Of a DNA stretch of 14,010 nucleotides, positions 1 to 6,681 are shown in pieces. The DNA lies in contig JBDNCJ010000071.1 in the NCBI GenBank assembly GCA_046719715.1, positions 1 to 14,010 of the forward strand, written 5' to 3'. How positions within the stretch are numbered: the first letter of the stretch is position 1; each line of letters begins with the position of its first letter. This DNA comes from JANWWM01 sp046719715. GTDB lineage: Bacteria > Bacteroidota > Chlorobiia > Chlorobiales > Thermochlorobacteraceae. The position numbers and the translations under genes are program-made. The notes beneath the pieces were generated by a model. That model did not search any database. It saw only the letters and a program-made list of their open reading frames with translations, and was not told the origin of the DNA.

Positions 1-180
1 AAAGCAGGAATTATTTTCCGAAAAAAGGTCGGCGATAAAGTCAAGCGCGGTGATATTATCGCTGAAATTTTCACTGATAAAAAAACGGCTATTGAACCTG
101 TCTGTGCCCGTCTTGACGCGGCAATTCAGGTGAGCGCGAAAAAGCCCGCCGTGAAATCCAAAATTTTAGAAGTGCTTTGA
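1..180 (+). CDS. Pyrimidine-nucleoside (thymidine) phosphorylase, C-terminal fragment
   Basis: This is a partial gene: only the last 59 codons and the TGA are in the window, and the 5' part lies to the left. The residues read as a PYNP C-terminal domain. They begin with an AGIIFRKKVGDKVKRGD stretch typical of that lipoyl/barrel-sandwich-like domain, and later show an AAIQVSAKKP segment matching the family's 'ai.is..kp' tail. By family knowledge the enzyme splits thymidine or uridine with phosphate into the free base and (deoxy)ribose-1-phosphate in cytoplasmic pyrimidine salvage. The gene (deoA or pdp type) converges on murI with only 21 bp between the two stop codons. The last 10 bases including the stop are duplicated immediately downstream. 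The assignment rests on the small C-terminal domain alone, so substrate preference cannot be judged. Confidence 0.8.
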   Translation, partial: KAGIIFRKKVGDKVKRGDIIAEIFTDKKTAIEPVCARLDAAIQVSAKKPAVKSKILEVL

Positions 181-190
181 AGTGCTTTGA
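171..190. repeat. 10-bp tandem duplication across the phosphorylase stop codon
   Basis: The decamer agtgctttga occurs twice head to tail (171-180 and 181-190). The first copy contains the stop codon of the upstream gene, and the second lies in the 21-bp gap before the murI stop on the other strand. It looks like a replication-slippage duplication that is harmless because it falls after the stop. Confidence 0.9.
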
Positions 191-201
191 TTGGCTTTCG
201 T

Positions 202-1020
202 TCAGAGCGCAACGAGTTCAATTTCGCCAAGTTCAAACCCAAGAAAGCGTTCTGCGACGGTTCGGAATCGCTGGGGCATATCGCTAACGAGAATGCGCGG
301 CATTTCAGGCGTTGCGTCGGAGAGCAACTCTCGTTCAGCCAGATAGGTTTTAACTTCACGCGCAACGGCTTCGGCAGAATCAATCAACTCAACATGTTTG
401 CCTACCACTTCTTGAATAGTCGGCTTCAAGAGCGGATAGTGCGTGCACCCCAGAATGAGCGCGTCAATGCGCGAGTCGAGCAGTTCGGCGAGATATTCTT
501 TTGCAATCAGTTTTGAGGCGTCGTGTGTCGCAAAGCCTTCTTCGGCAAGGGGCACAAAGAGCGGACATGCTTTTGCAAAGACTTGCACATCTTTATCCAA
601 GCGGTGCAGTTCGCGTTGGTAGGCATATGAGGCAATGGTGGCTTGTGTGCCAATGACACCGACACGTTTTTGTGTGCTTCTTTCCATTGCAAGCCTTGCG
701 CCTGCTTTAATCACCCCCAACACACCAATGCCCTTTGCTGTTTCCTCAACCGTATTGAGCGCGAGCGCGGAAACCGTATTGCAGGCAATGACAATGAGTT
801 TCGGCTCATAGCGCAAGAGCAATGCGGTATCTTCGGCGGCATATTTGCGCACCGTTGGTTCGGACTTCGTTCCATAAGGCACGCGCGCTGTATCGCCGAA
901 GTAAATCAGCCGTTCGCTTGGAAGCAATTCGCGCAGTTTGCGCACAACCGTTAAGCCGCCGACGCCTGAATCAAAAATGCCAATCGGAGACCGTGCTGAA
1001 ATTGAAGGTTGATGCGACAC
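202..1020 (-). CDS. murI: Glutamate racemase MurI
   Basis: Glutamate racemase interconverts L- and D-glutamate in the cytoplasm, supplying D-Glu for peptidoglycan. The protein is 272 residues, the usual family length. It carries the N-terminal IGIFDSGVGGLTV motif (about residues 13-25) and both catalytic cysteines of the cofactor-independent racemase: Cys80 in IACNT and Cys192 in GCTHYPLL. The PYGTKS substrate loop (about 48-53) is intact. The start is a GTG; no in-frame Met precedes the DSGVGG motif. It is the last gene of the minus-strand string, 6 bp after the acetyltransferase stop, and ends 21 bp from the convergent phosphorylase. I see no strong terminator in that short gap. Confidence 0.96.
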   Translation of the reverse strand: MSHQPSISARSPIGIFDSGVGGLTVVRKLRELLPSERLIYFGDTARVPYGTKSEPTVRKYAAEDTALLLRYEPKLIVIACNTVSALALNTVEETAKGIGVLGVIKAGARLAMERSTQKRVGVIGTQATIASYAYQRELHRLDKDVQVFAKACPLFVPLAEEGFATHDASKLIAKEYLAELLDSRIDALILGCTHYPLLKPTIQEVVGKHVELIDSAEAVAREVKTYLAERELLSDATPEMPRILVSDMPQRFRTVAERFLGFELGEIELVAL

Positions 1021-1026
1021 GAGGTT

Positions 1027-1512
1027 TCAGAAATGTTTGGTGTAAATGAGCTTATCGTCGCCCACGCGGTAAAAGTTTTTAATAGTTGCTTCTAATCGGC
1101 AACCCATTTTTTCGTAAAAGCGGCGCGTCTTTTCGTATTGCGCTTGCGACGAAGTTTCAATCACGATGAGTTTGCCCCCTTGCTTTTGAACTTCTTGACA
1201 AGTGAAGTCAAATAATTTCTTGCCAATGCCTTTGCCTTGCGCCGCACGAGCGACGGCAATCCAATACAGGTCATAGGTTGAAAGCGTCATGGGCGTTTTC
1301 CCAAAGCAGACGTAGCCTAAAAGCCCGCCGTCTTCAATCGCCGAATAAATCTGATAGTTTTCAGGATTGAAGCTGGTATATGCGAGGCATTCGTCGATGA
1401 GTTCGAGCGCGACGTCCACTTCATCGCTTCGGAACGCATTAGTTTCCCAGAGCAATTTGCGAATCGGCTCTTTGTGTGATGATTGCAGCGGAACGATTTG
1501 AAGCATTGCCAC
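1027..1512 (-). CDS. GNAT-family N-acetyltransferase
   Basis: The 161-residue protein has a GNAT fold signature. The motif A strand-loop-helix reads DLYWIAVARAAQGKGIGKKL (81-100), with the acetyl-CoA pyrophosphate-binding QGKGIG loop at 92-97. It is followed by a motif B-like ARRFYEK-type segment (TRRFYEKMGC, 129-138) and a C-terminal FYRVGDDKLIYTK strand. It should transfer an acetyl group from acetyl-CoA to an amine, but the acceptor cannot be told. The start is ambiguous between GTG at 1512 and ATG two codons in (1506). It lies 3 bp after arsS and 6 bp before murI, so it is co-transcribed with both. Its position next to an organoarsenic gene pair makes arsenical acetylation conceivable, but nothing in the sequence demonstrates it. 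Confidence 0.88.
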   Translation of the reverse strand: MAMLQIVPLQSSHKEPIRKLLWETNAFRSDEVDVALELIDECLAYTSFNPENYQIYSAIEDGGLLGYVCFGKTPMTLSTYDLYWIAVARAAQGKGIGKKLFDFTCQEVQKQGGKLIVIETSSQAQYEKTRRFYEKMGCRLEATIKNFYRVGDDKLIYTKHF

Positions 1513-1515
1513 TTG

Positions 1516-2562
1516 TTATTGCACGGTTGCGCCACCACAACTTGACCCAGCCCCTGCTGTGCATCCGTAGCAGTGTTGCCGAGTTACAATTTTGCGCGTG
1601 CTGAGTTTTGTTACATCAAACTCTTTAATGTGCATTGGCGCACCGTAGCCGACTTTCAAATCGAGCATTTGGTTGAAATCACAGTCATAGAGGTAGCCGT
1701 CCCAGCCTACTGAAATCGTGTTTCGGCACATGACGCCTTTGGCGGCGGCAGGATTGAACTGCGAGACGAGTTTGGTCATGTAGGCTTCATAGTTGCCCGA
1801 TACCAACAAGTAATCTAAAAAGCGGCTAATCGGCATATTCGTAATCGTGTAAAGGCGATTAAACGAAACGCCATATTTGTGTAGCTCATGCTTGTAATCT
1901 TTTTCCAGCGAGGCTTGATTTGGTGGCAAAAACGCACCGACAGGATTGTAGACCAGATTGAACACCAAGCCACTGCCTTCCCTCGCATACCCGACCTCGT
2001 TGAGCCGTTTGATGGCTTCAATGGAGCGCGAAAACACGTCTTCGCCACGCTGTTTATCGGTTACTGACGGCGTGTAGTGTGGTAGCGACGAAATCACTTC
2101 GACGCCGTGTTCAGCAAAAAATTTCGGCAGGTCGGTGTAGCCATTTGCCAGAAGTATGGTCAGGTTTGAACGCACCATGACATGGCGATTGAGCTTTTTG
2201 ACTTCGGTAACGAACCAGCGAAAATGCGGATTCATTTCTGGCGCGCCCCCTGTGATGTCGACTTTCGGAATTGTCGTTGTTGCCAGTACATTCAAACATG
2301 CTTCCAATGTTTCTCGCGTCATGACTTCTCGGCGGTCTGGACCAGCATCGACGTGGCAATGTTTGCACACTTGATTGCAAAGTTTTCCGACATTGATTTG
2401 AAAAATTTCAATCCCTGTCGCGCGAAGTTCTGCTTCACCCGTCTGCTTAAAGCGTTCATCAAAAGCGGGCAGGTTTAAGCGCTTATCTATGATGCTCAAC
2501 TGCTCTTCTGTTGAAGCAAGCGGGTGATGAAGTGATTTCAGGCTTTTGGTTGCGGTTGCCAT
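1516..2562 (-). CDS. arsS: Arsenosugar biosynthesis radical SAM protein ArsS
   Basis: This 348-residue radical SAM enzyme has the [4Fe-4S] motif C-X3-C-X2-C at Cys62, Cys66 and Cys69 (LCNQVCKHCH). It has a GGAPEM motif (105-110), the SAM-amine-binding element, and a Cys-rich C-terminal region with Cys279, Cys294, Cys331, Cys334 and Cys342 ending in SSCGGATVQ. This 'radical SAM/Cys-rich' layout is that of ArsS. By family knowledge ArsS joins the 5'-deoxyadenosyl group of SAM to methylated arsenic, giving the adenosyl precursor of arsenosugars. The ATG start lies 3 bp after the stop of the AhpD-like gene, its usual genomic companion. No ArsM methyltransferase, arsenic pump or ArsR is visible in this window, so the methylated arsenic substrate must come from elsewhere. 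Confidence 0.9.
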   Translation of the reverse strand: MATATKSLKSLHHPLASTEEQLSIIDKRLNLPAFDERFKQTGEAELRATGIEIFQINVGKLCNQVCKHCHVDAGPDRREVMTRETLEACLNVLATTTIPKVDITGGAPEMNPHFRWFVTEVKKLNRHVMVRSNLTILLANGYTDLPKFFAEHGVEVISSLPHYTPSVTDKQRGEDVFSRSIEAIKRLNEVGYAREGSGLVFNLVYNPVGAFLPPNQASLEKDYKHELHKYGVSFNRLYTITNMPISRFLDYLLVSGNYEAYMTKLVSQFNPAAAKGVMCRNTISVGWDGYLYDCDFNQMLDLKVGYGAPMHIKEFDVTKLSTRKIVTRQHCYGCTAGAGSSCGGATVQ

Positions 2563-2565
2563 TTT

Positions 2566-2898
2566 TTACATGGAAAGTTTTTGATAGACATTTTTCATCT
2601 GAACGCCGTGCACGAGTGATGCGCCACCTTTGATTGCCGCCGCCACATGCACCGCCTCGGTCATTTGTTCGAGCGTTGCGCCTTTTGAGAGCGACTCTTG
2701 CGTGTAAGCATCAATGCAATACGGGCATTGAACCGCATGGGCAACAGCAAGCGCAATCAAGGCTTTTTCTCGTTCGCTGAGTGCGCCCTCGGCAAACACG
2801 GCGCCATACCATGCAAAAAATTTATCCATTAGTTCTTTGTTGCCTTCGCCAACTTGGGCAAACTTGGCGAGGTCTGCCGGGTTATAGTATGTATCCAT
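2566..2898 (-). CDS. Arsenosugar-associated AhpD/CMD-family (alkylhydroperoxidase-like) protein
   Basis: From the ATG at 2898 the protein is 110 residues, a normal size for a single carboxymuconolactone-decarboxylase/AhpD domain. It holds the redox CXXC pair Cys58-Pro-Tyr-Cys61 in the sequence AHAVQCPYCIDAY. In classical AhpD a His follows the second Cys by four positions; here that residue is Tyr65. The N-terminus MDTYYNPADLAKF looks like a true family start. The reading frame stays open to a GTG at 2958, adding 20 residues (130 aa in total), but that extension has low-complexity T/S/Y content and overlaps two direct repeats, so I prefer the internal ATG. The gene sits 3 bp upstream of arsS and follows the flippase. 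Its reaction is unknown; a redox or peroxidase role in the arsenosugar pathway is the standing guess. Confidence 0.85.
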   Translation of the reverse strand: MDTYYNPADLAKFAQVGEGNKELMDKFFAWYGAVFAEGALSEREKALIALAVAHAVQCPYCIDAYTQESLSKGATLEQMTEAVHVAAAIKGGASLVHGVQMKNVYQKLSM

Positions 2899-2899
2899 T

Positions 2900-2920
2900 G
2901 TTGAAGTGTAAGTTGAAGTG
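2900..2920. repeat. Two 9-bp direct repeats upstream of the AhpD-like start
   Basis: The + strand reads gttgaagtg at 2900-2908 and again at 2912-2920, a 12-bp period, ending just before the preferred ATG of the AhpD-like gene on the minus strand. This could be an operator or leader element, or the coding repeat T-S-T-Y-T-S-T if the longer GTG start is used. Confidence 0.6.
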
Positions 2921-2965
2921 ATGTAAAAAACTTTCTGAATATAGGAGAGAGGTTTCACATTTTTA

Positions 2966-4435
2966 TCACGTTGCGCCCCTTTGACGTTTCGCCTTCCAAA
3001 CAGGTTCTAATCCGATTCCGATTATGACTCCAATTGTTATGATGCACATTATCAAACGGAGCCAAAAGGGTTCAACGTTCAAGCGCAGTTCATTGAGCGC
3101 AACAGCAATAGATGCAATCACTACGAGCAAGGAAAAACGTCCTATCGGATACGGCGTTGCGTCTATGGCTCTGCTTTTACGGTAAAAGTAAATCACATTG
3201 AAAAGATAAGCGGCGACTGTTGCCGATGCGACCAGTTGAAGTGTCAGAACTGTATCGCTTGTTGCAAAGCCCATCACCAGCACTAAAAGTCCAAGATTAA
3301 TCAGCAAACTAAACAGCACCGCATTAAACAAGACTTTCGTGTCGCCCGATTTTGTCAGTGCGGCTTTGCTGAACTCCGTTGGCGCGGCAATCAAATATGC
3401 GAGCAATACGACCGGCGTAAGACTTGCCGCAGGCAAATAGGTTTGCTTGAAAAGTGCGTAACCGAAAACTTCCATCGTCATAAAGTCGCGCACGAAAAAC
3501 GACAGCGCCAAAAAGACCGCCGCCAGCCCCGTTGTGTAAAGCGCGAAAATTTGAACGAAGAGCGTTTCGTTTTCTTTCGGCGAGTAGGATTCAACGCGCT
3601 GTGCAAAAAACGGCAAGAGTGCGGTGCGAAACGACACGTTGAGAATCGCCATCACCATTCCCAAACGATAGCCCACGCTGTAAATTCCGCCCGCCTCTTT
3701 TGAGATAAATCGCGTTACCAACACCTTATCGAGCGAATCGAGCAACACCGCTAAAATGCCGTAGCCCAAAAGCGGATAACCAAACTGCCAAAGTTTTTTT
3801 GCAAGGTCTTTGTTGAAATAGACTTTGAACAATTTCGCATTTGCTATAAACGCGACGCCAAAGGTGAAGACAACTGCCACCACTTGCGCCACAAACAAGT
3901 TGAACACATAATTTCCTTTCGGCACGAGCCAGACAGCCACGCCGATATTGAGCGCGAGCGATACGAGTGAAATGAACGCAAAGAGTGCTAATCGATTGTC
4001 GGAACGAATCAGCCAAAGCAAATTGAACCCAAGCGTTTCGACGAAAAGACTGACGGCGATTAAGATGATGGAATCGGCGTAGTTTGAACTGCCGATGAAG
4101 AAAAGCGAAATCGGCGAAGCAAACGCCGCCATCAAGAGCGAGAGCACGAGCGCACTCGCCGTTTGCATCGCGAAGAGCGTCGAGACGAATTCCTGCTTAT
4201 CGGTTTGAGTTTTGGCTTCGGCGTAAAACTTGATAATGGCGGAGGGCATGCCGTATTGAAAAATCATCAGCATCACGGCGTAAAAAGGAAAGAGCGCGCT
4301 ATACACGCCGAATTCATCGGGCGGAACGACGTGGGTGTAAAACGGCACCAGCAGAAAGTTCATCGCTTTTCCAAGCGTGCTGACGGCAGTGTAGACCGTT
4401 GCGGCAGTTGAAAAACGACGTAACGACACAAGCAA
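2966..4435 (-). CDS. Polysaccharide/lipid-linked oligosaccharide flippase (Wzx-like, MOP superfamily)
   Basis: The 489-residue protein is almost entirely hydrophobic, with about 12-14 membrane segments separated by short charged loops. The N-terminus (KAMNFLLVPFYTHVVPPDEFGVYS) and the central LLDSLDKVLVTRF-KEAGGIYSVGYRLG segment (about 238-265) are characteristic of the Polysacc_synt (Wzx/MurJ-like) family in the inner membrane. These proteins flip undecaprenyl-linked glycans or similar lipid-linked substrates to the periplasmic face. The likely start is TTG (4435), with a GTG two codons further in; no ATG precedes the first helix. It begins 20 bp after the queA stop and ends a few dozen bases before the AhpD-like gene. 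No glycosyltransferases lie nearby, so the cargo is unknown. Confidence 0.88.
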   Translation of the reverse strand: MLVSLRRFSTAATVYTAVSTLGKAMNFLLVPFYTHVVPPDEFGVYSALFPFYAVMLMIFQYGMPSAIIKFYAEAKTQTDKQEFVSTLFAMQTASALVLSLLMAAFASPISLFFIGSSNYADSIILIAVSLFVETLGFNLLWLIRSDNRLALFAFISLVSLALNIGVAVWLVPKGNYVFNLFVAQVVAVVFTFGVAFIANAKLFKVYFNKDLAKKLWQFGYPLLGYGILAVLLDSLDKVLVTRFISKEAGGIYSVGYRLGMVMAILNVSFRTALLPFFAQRVESYSPKENETLFVQIFALYTTGLAAVFLALSFFVRDFMTMEVFGYALFKQTYLPAASLTPVVLLAYLIAAPTEFSKAALTKSGDTKVLFNAVLFSLLINLGLLVLVMGFATSDTVLTLQLVASATVAAYLFNVIYFYRKSRAIDATPYPIGRFSLLVVIASIAVALNELRLNVEPFWLRLIMCIITIGVIIGIGLEPVWKAKRQRGAT

Positions 4436-4455
4436 ACAAAGTATCCAAAGTGCAG

Positions 4456-5496
4456 TTAGTAAATCAGCATCGCATCGCCATATGCTAAAAAGCGATAGCC
4501 TGTTTTGAGCGCTTGTTTGTAAGCCTTCATCAGAAAATCATGACCGGCAAAAGCGGAAACGAGTATCATCGGCGTTGTTTCTGGGAGTTGAAAGTTTGTA
4601 ATCAGCATATCGACGACCTTGAAGTCGTAAGGCGGATAAATGAACTTATCCGTCCAACCTTCGCCGAACTTAATGCGTCCTTCGACGGTGGCGTGTGCTT
4701 CCAGAGCGCGACAAACCGTTGTGCCGACCGCAATTACTCGTCCGGATTTTTTGGATTTAACCTCGTTGATTTTTTGCGTCGTTGAGTATGGCACATTCAC
4801 ATATTCCGAATCCATCTTGTGTTTTGAAATGTCTTCGACTTCAATCGGACTGAAGACGCTTCGTCCGGGGTGAAGCGTTATAGAAATGATGTCGACGCCC
4901 ATGCGTTTGATTTTCGTGAGCAATTCCGTCGTAAAGTGAAGTCCGGCGGCGGGAGCAACGACAGCACCGGGCACGCGTGCATAAACGGTTTGGTAGCGTA
5001 CTTTATCTTTTTCGTCAGGCTCGCGCTTGATGTAATCGGGAATTGGCATATAGCCGATTTTTTCCACCATTTCATAAATATCAACTTCCGGATTGAGGAA
5101 GCGAATCGTTCTGCCGCGCGAGGTAGTGTTATCGACGACTTCCGCAACCAAATCTTGCGGGAAGTAGATTTTATTTCCGACGCGAACCTTTCGCGCAGGC
5201 TCAACCAGCACGTCCCAAAGTCCCATTTGCTTGTTGAGTTCGCGAAGCAAAAAAACCTCGATTTTCGCAGAGGTTTTTTCTTTGTGTCCGTATAGCCGTG
5301 CTGGAAATACCTTTGTGTCGTTGAGCACCAACACATCACCTTTTTTGAGAAACTGCGTAATGTCGGAAAACTTGTAGTCAGAGATTTCTTTTTTGCGGCG
5401 GTCAAGCACCATCATCTTGCACTTATCACGAGGCTCTTTGGGAACTGAGGCAATCAAATTTTTGGGAAGGTTGTAGCGAAATTCCGATAGTCTCAT
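4456..5496 (-). CDS. queA: S-adenosylmethionine:tRNA ribosyltransferase-isomerase QueA
   Basis: QueA moves the ribosyl part of SAM onto preQ1 at position 34 of GUN-anticodon tRNAs, making epoxyqueuosine in the cytoplasm. The protein is 346 residues from the ATG at 5496, a normal family length. Family landmarks are present in order: MRLSEFRYNLPKNLIA at the N-terminus, LNDTKVFPARLYG, LVEPARKVRVG, VVAPAAGLHFT, ITLHPGRSVFSPI, GTTVCRALE and TNFQLPETTPMILVSAFAG. An in-frame TTG two codons upstream (5502) is possible but the MRLSEF start fits the family. It is the first gene of the minus-strand string and diverges from the PorV-like gene. A terminator-like inverted repeat lies inside its coding sequence around codons 73-83. 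Confidence 0.97.
   Translation of the reverse strand: MRLSEFRYNLPKNLIASVPKEPRDKCKMMVLDRRKKEISDYKFSDITQFLKKGDVLVLNDTKVFPARLYGHKEKTSAKIEVFLLRELNKQMGLWDVLVEPARKVRVGNKIYFPQDLVAEVVDNTTSRGRTIRFLNPEVDIYEMVEKIGYMPIPDYIKREPDEKDKVRYQTVYARVPGAVVAPAAGLHFTTELLTKIKRMGVDIISITLHPGRSVFSPIEVEDISKHKMDSEYVNVPYSTTQKINEVKSKKSGRVIAVGTTVCRALEAHATVEGRIKFGEGWTDKFIYPPYDFKVVDMLITNFQLPETTPMILVSAFAGHDFLMKAYKQALKTGYRFLAYGDAMLIY
5250..5279 (-). terminator. Terminator-like hairpin inside the queA coding region
   Basis: AAAAAACCTC (5250-5259) and GAGGTTTTTT (5270-5279) form a perfect 10-bp inverted repeat around a 10-nt loop. Read on either strand it is a small CCTC/GAGG stem followed by a run of six or seven T. On the queA strand it falls about 220 nt after the start codon. 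The GC part of the stem is only 4 bp, so termination strength is doubtful. It could be a chance result of a Lys/Phe-rich stretch, or an attenuator. Confidence 0.35.
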
Positions 5497-5610
5497 GTGC
5501 AACTGTTGCGGCGGTTAAGATTAGAATTGAATGAGTTACTCGCGGCGAGAATTTGTTTTGCTCTTTTGGTTTTTAGAAAAGAACAGCGACTAAAACACGA
5601 ACTTGAAGAA

Positions 5611-5632
5611 ATAAAAAGAGCCGATTACGGCT
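5611..5632 (-). terminator. Hairpin plus U-tract in the queA leader
   Basis: On the minus strand AGCCG-TAAT-CGGCT (5632 to 5619) is a 5-bp GC-rich stem with a tetraloop, followed by CTTTTTAT. This is the shape of a short Rho-independent terminator, lying about 120 nt before the queA ATG and just downstream of the predicted promoter. It might act as a leader attenuator or insulate against antisense transcription from the porV side. Confidence 0.35.
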
Positions 5633-5649
5633 ACTCCAAAAAGGTTGCG

Positions 5650-5677
5650 AATATAACAAGTTTTTTTTTGCCTACAA
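5650..5677 (-). promoter_or_regulatory. Candidate sigma70-type promoter for the queA string
   Basis: On the minus strand a -35-like TTGTAG (5677-5672) and a -10-like TATATT (5655-5650) are separated by 16 bp containing an A9 tract. The TATATTCG element also resembles the Bacteroidota -7 consensus TAnnTTTG, with a TTTG about 19 bp upstream. An inverted repeat GCCTA/TAGGC (5670-5688) overlaps the -35 side. It would drive queA and the genes behind it with a leader of about 150 nt. Confidence 0.45.
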
Positions 5678-5719
5678 ATTTTATAGGCATCGCTTTAGAA
5701 GCGTTTCGGCATTTTTTGT

Positions 5720-5738
5720 GCCTTGTCTTTGCAAAGGC
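5720..5738 (+). other. Small inverted repeat in the PorV-like upstream region
   Basis: GCCTT and AAGGC flank a 9-nt centre that itself includes the palindrome CTTTGCAAAG. It is followed by ttttcttg and lies about 45 bp before the PorV-like ATG. It could be a leader hairpin or operator. A weak TTGTCT-18 bp-TATCTT promoter-like pair overlaps it. Confidence 0.25.
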
Positions 5739-5784
5739 TTTTCTTGTATCTTCACATACTTTCTGTATCAACTCACTTCAATCC

Positions 5785-6675
5785 ATGCGATTTTTTCTGG
5801 GACTGTTTTTGTCTTTGAGCGGTGCAACTCTCTTTGCACAAGAAACCGGCTTAACTTTTTTAAGAATCGGCACGACGGCACGCGAACAAGCTATGGCGAA
5901 TGTCGGCACGGCATCAGCAACCGGAGCCGCCGCCAATTACTACAATCCTGCCCGACTTACCGATGGCGAAACCTCGTCCGTCCTCTTCTCACAAAACCTT
6001 TACATCTTTGATACATACAGCAGTTTTGTTGCGGCAAAGTTCAATGGCGAAACTGCGTCGTGGGGCGTTTCGCTCATGTGGCTTTCGGTGCGAGATATTC
6101 CGATTCGAACTCGCGCCACCACCGAACCCGACGGTTTGTTCGATTCACAAAATGCCGCTTTTGCCTTCTCTTACGCCCGCCCGTTCGGAAAACAACTTTC
6201 TCTTGCGCTAACGGGAAAATTCATTTACGAAAAATTGTTTATTGACGAAGCCAGTGGCTACGCCGTCGACCTTTCCGCTGTTTATCGCTTTGAAAAAAAT
6301 CCGCTCACGCTGGCGGCGTCGCTTCAAAATCTCGGCTCTATGAACGCCTTGCGCGAAGAATCCACCGCACTTCCGACCATGATTCGCGCCGGCGCCGCGT
6401 ATCCCGTTCCCCTTGCTTCGCTTGGCGGCACACTTTTGCTCGAGGGCAATCTTGAAAGCGTTTTTTCAGGCAATACTTTTGCAAGTTTCGGCGGCGAATT
6501 TGAGTTCCGCAACCAGTTTTGGATTCGATTCGGGTATGTCTTCGGCAACGCCTCGCGCAGTCTTTCAGGCGGCGTCGGCATTCGCTACGGAAATTTCAAC
6601 TTCGATTATGCTTTCGTTCCCTTCTCGAATGAACTCGGAACCGCAAACCTTTTAACGCTTCAAGTTTCTTACTAA
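5785..6675 (+). CDS. PorV/PorQ-family outer-membrane beta-barrel protein
   Basis: The protein is 296 residues from the ATG at 5785. A clear signal peptide (MRFFLGLFLSLSGATLFA, cleavage before Gln19) gives a mature chain starting QETGLTFLRIGTTAREQAM. The GTTAREQAMANVGTA segment followed by AANYYNPARL is the PorV/PorQ (UPF0164-like) hallmark. The rest alternates polar and aromatic residues as in a transmembrane barrel and ends in an aromatic residue (LQVSY), as outer-membrane proteins do. The frame is open 96 codons further upstream, but that sequence is not protein-like and the signal peptide fixes the start. In type IX secretion PorV shuttles cargo to the attachment complex. Many relatives have no proven link to T9SS, so I give no symbol. 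The lipoprotein gene starts 6 bp after its stop, suggesting one operon. Confidence 0.85.
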   Translation: MRFFLGLFLSLSGATLFAQETGLTFLRIGTTAREQAMANVGTASATGAAANYYNPARLTDGETSSVLFSQNLYIFDTYSSFVAAKFNGETASWGVSLMWLSVRDIPIRTRATTEPDGLFDSQNAAFAFSYARPFGKQLSLALTGKFIYEKLFIDEASGYAVDLSAVYRFEKNPLTLAASLQNLGSMNALREESTALPTMIRAGAAYPVPLASLGGTLLLEGNLESVFSGNTFASFGGEFEFRNQFWIRFGYVFGNASRSLSGGVGIRYGNFNFDYAFVPFSNELGTANLLTLQVSY

Positions 6676-6681
6676 TCCAAC

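Noticed and set aside
5497..5700. preQ1 riboswitch in the queA leader
   Set aside because: The leader does not show the preQ1-I core (short stem, C-rich loop and the A-rich tail pairing). Only a simple hairpin with a U-tract is visible.
5497..5784. Open frame extending the PorV-like gene 96 codons upstream
   Set aside because: The predicted residues are not protein-like, the region holds the queA promoter elements, and a clean signal peptide begins at the ATG at 5785.
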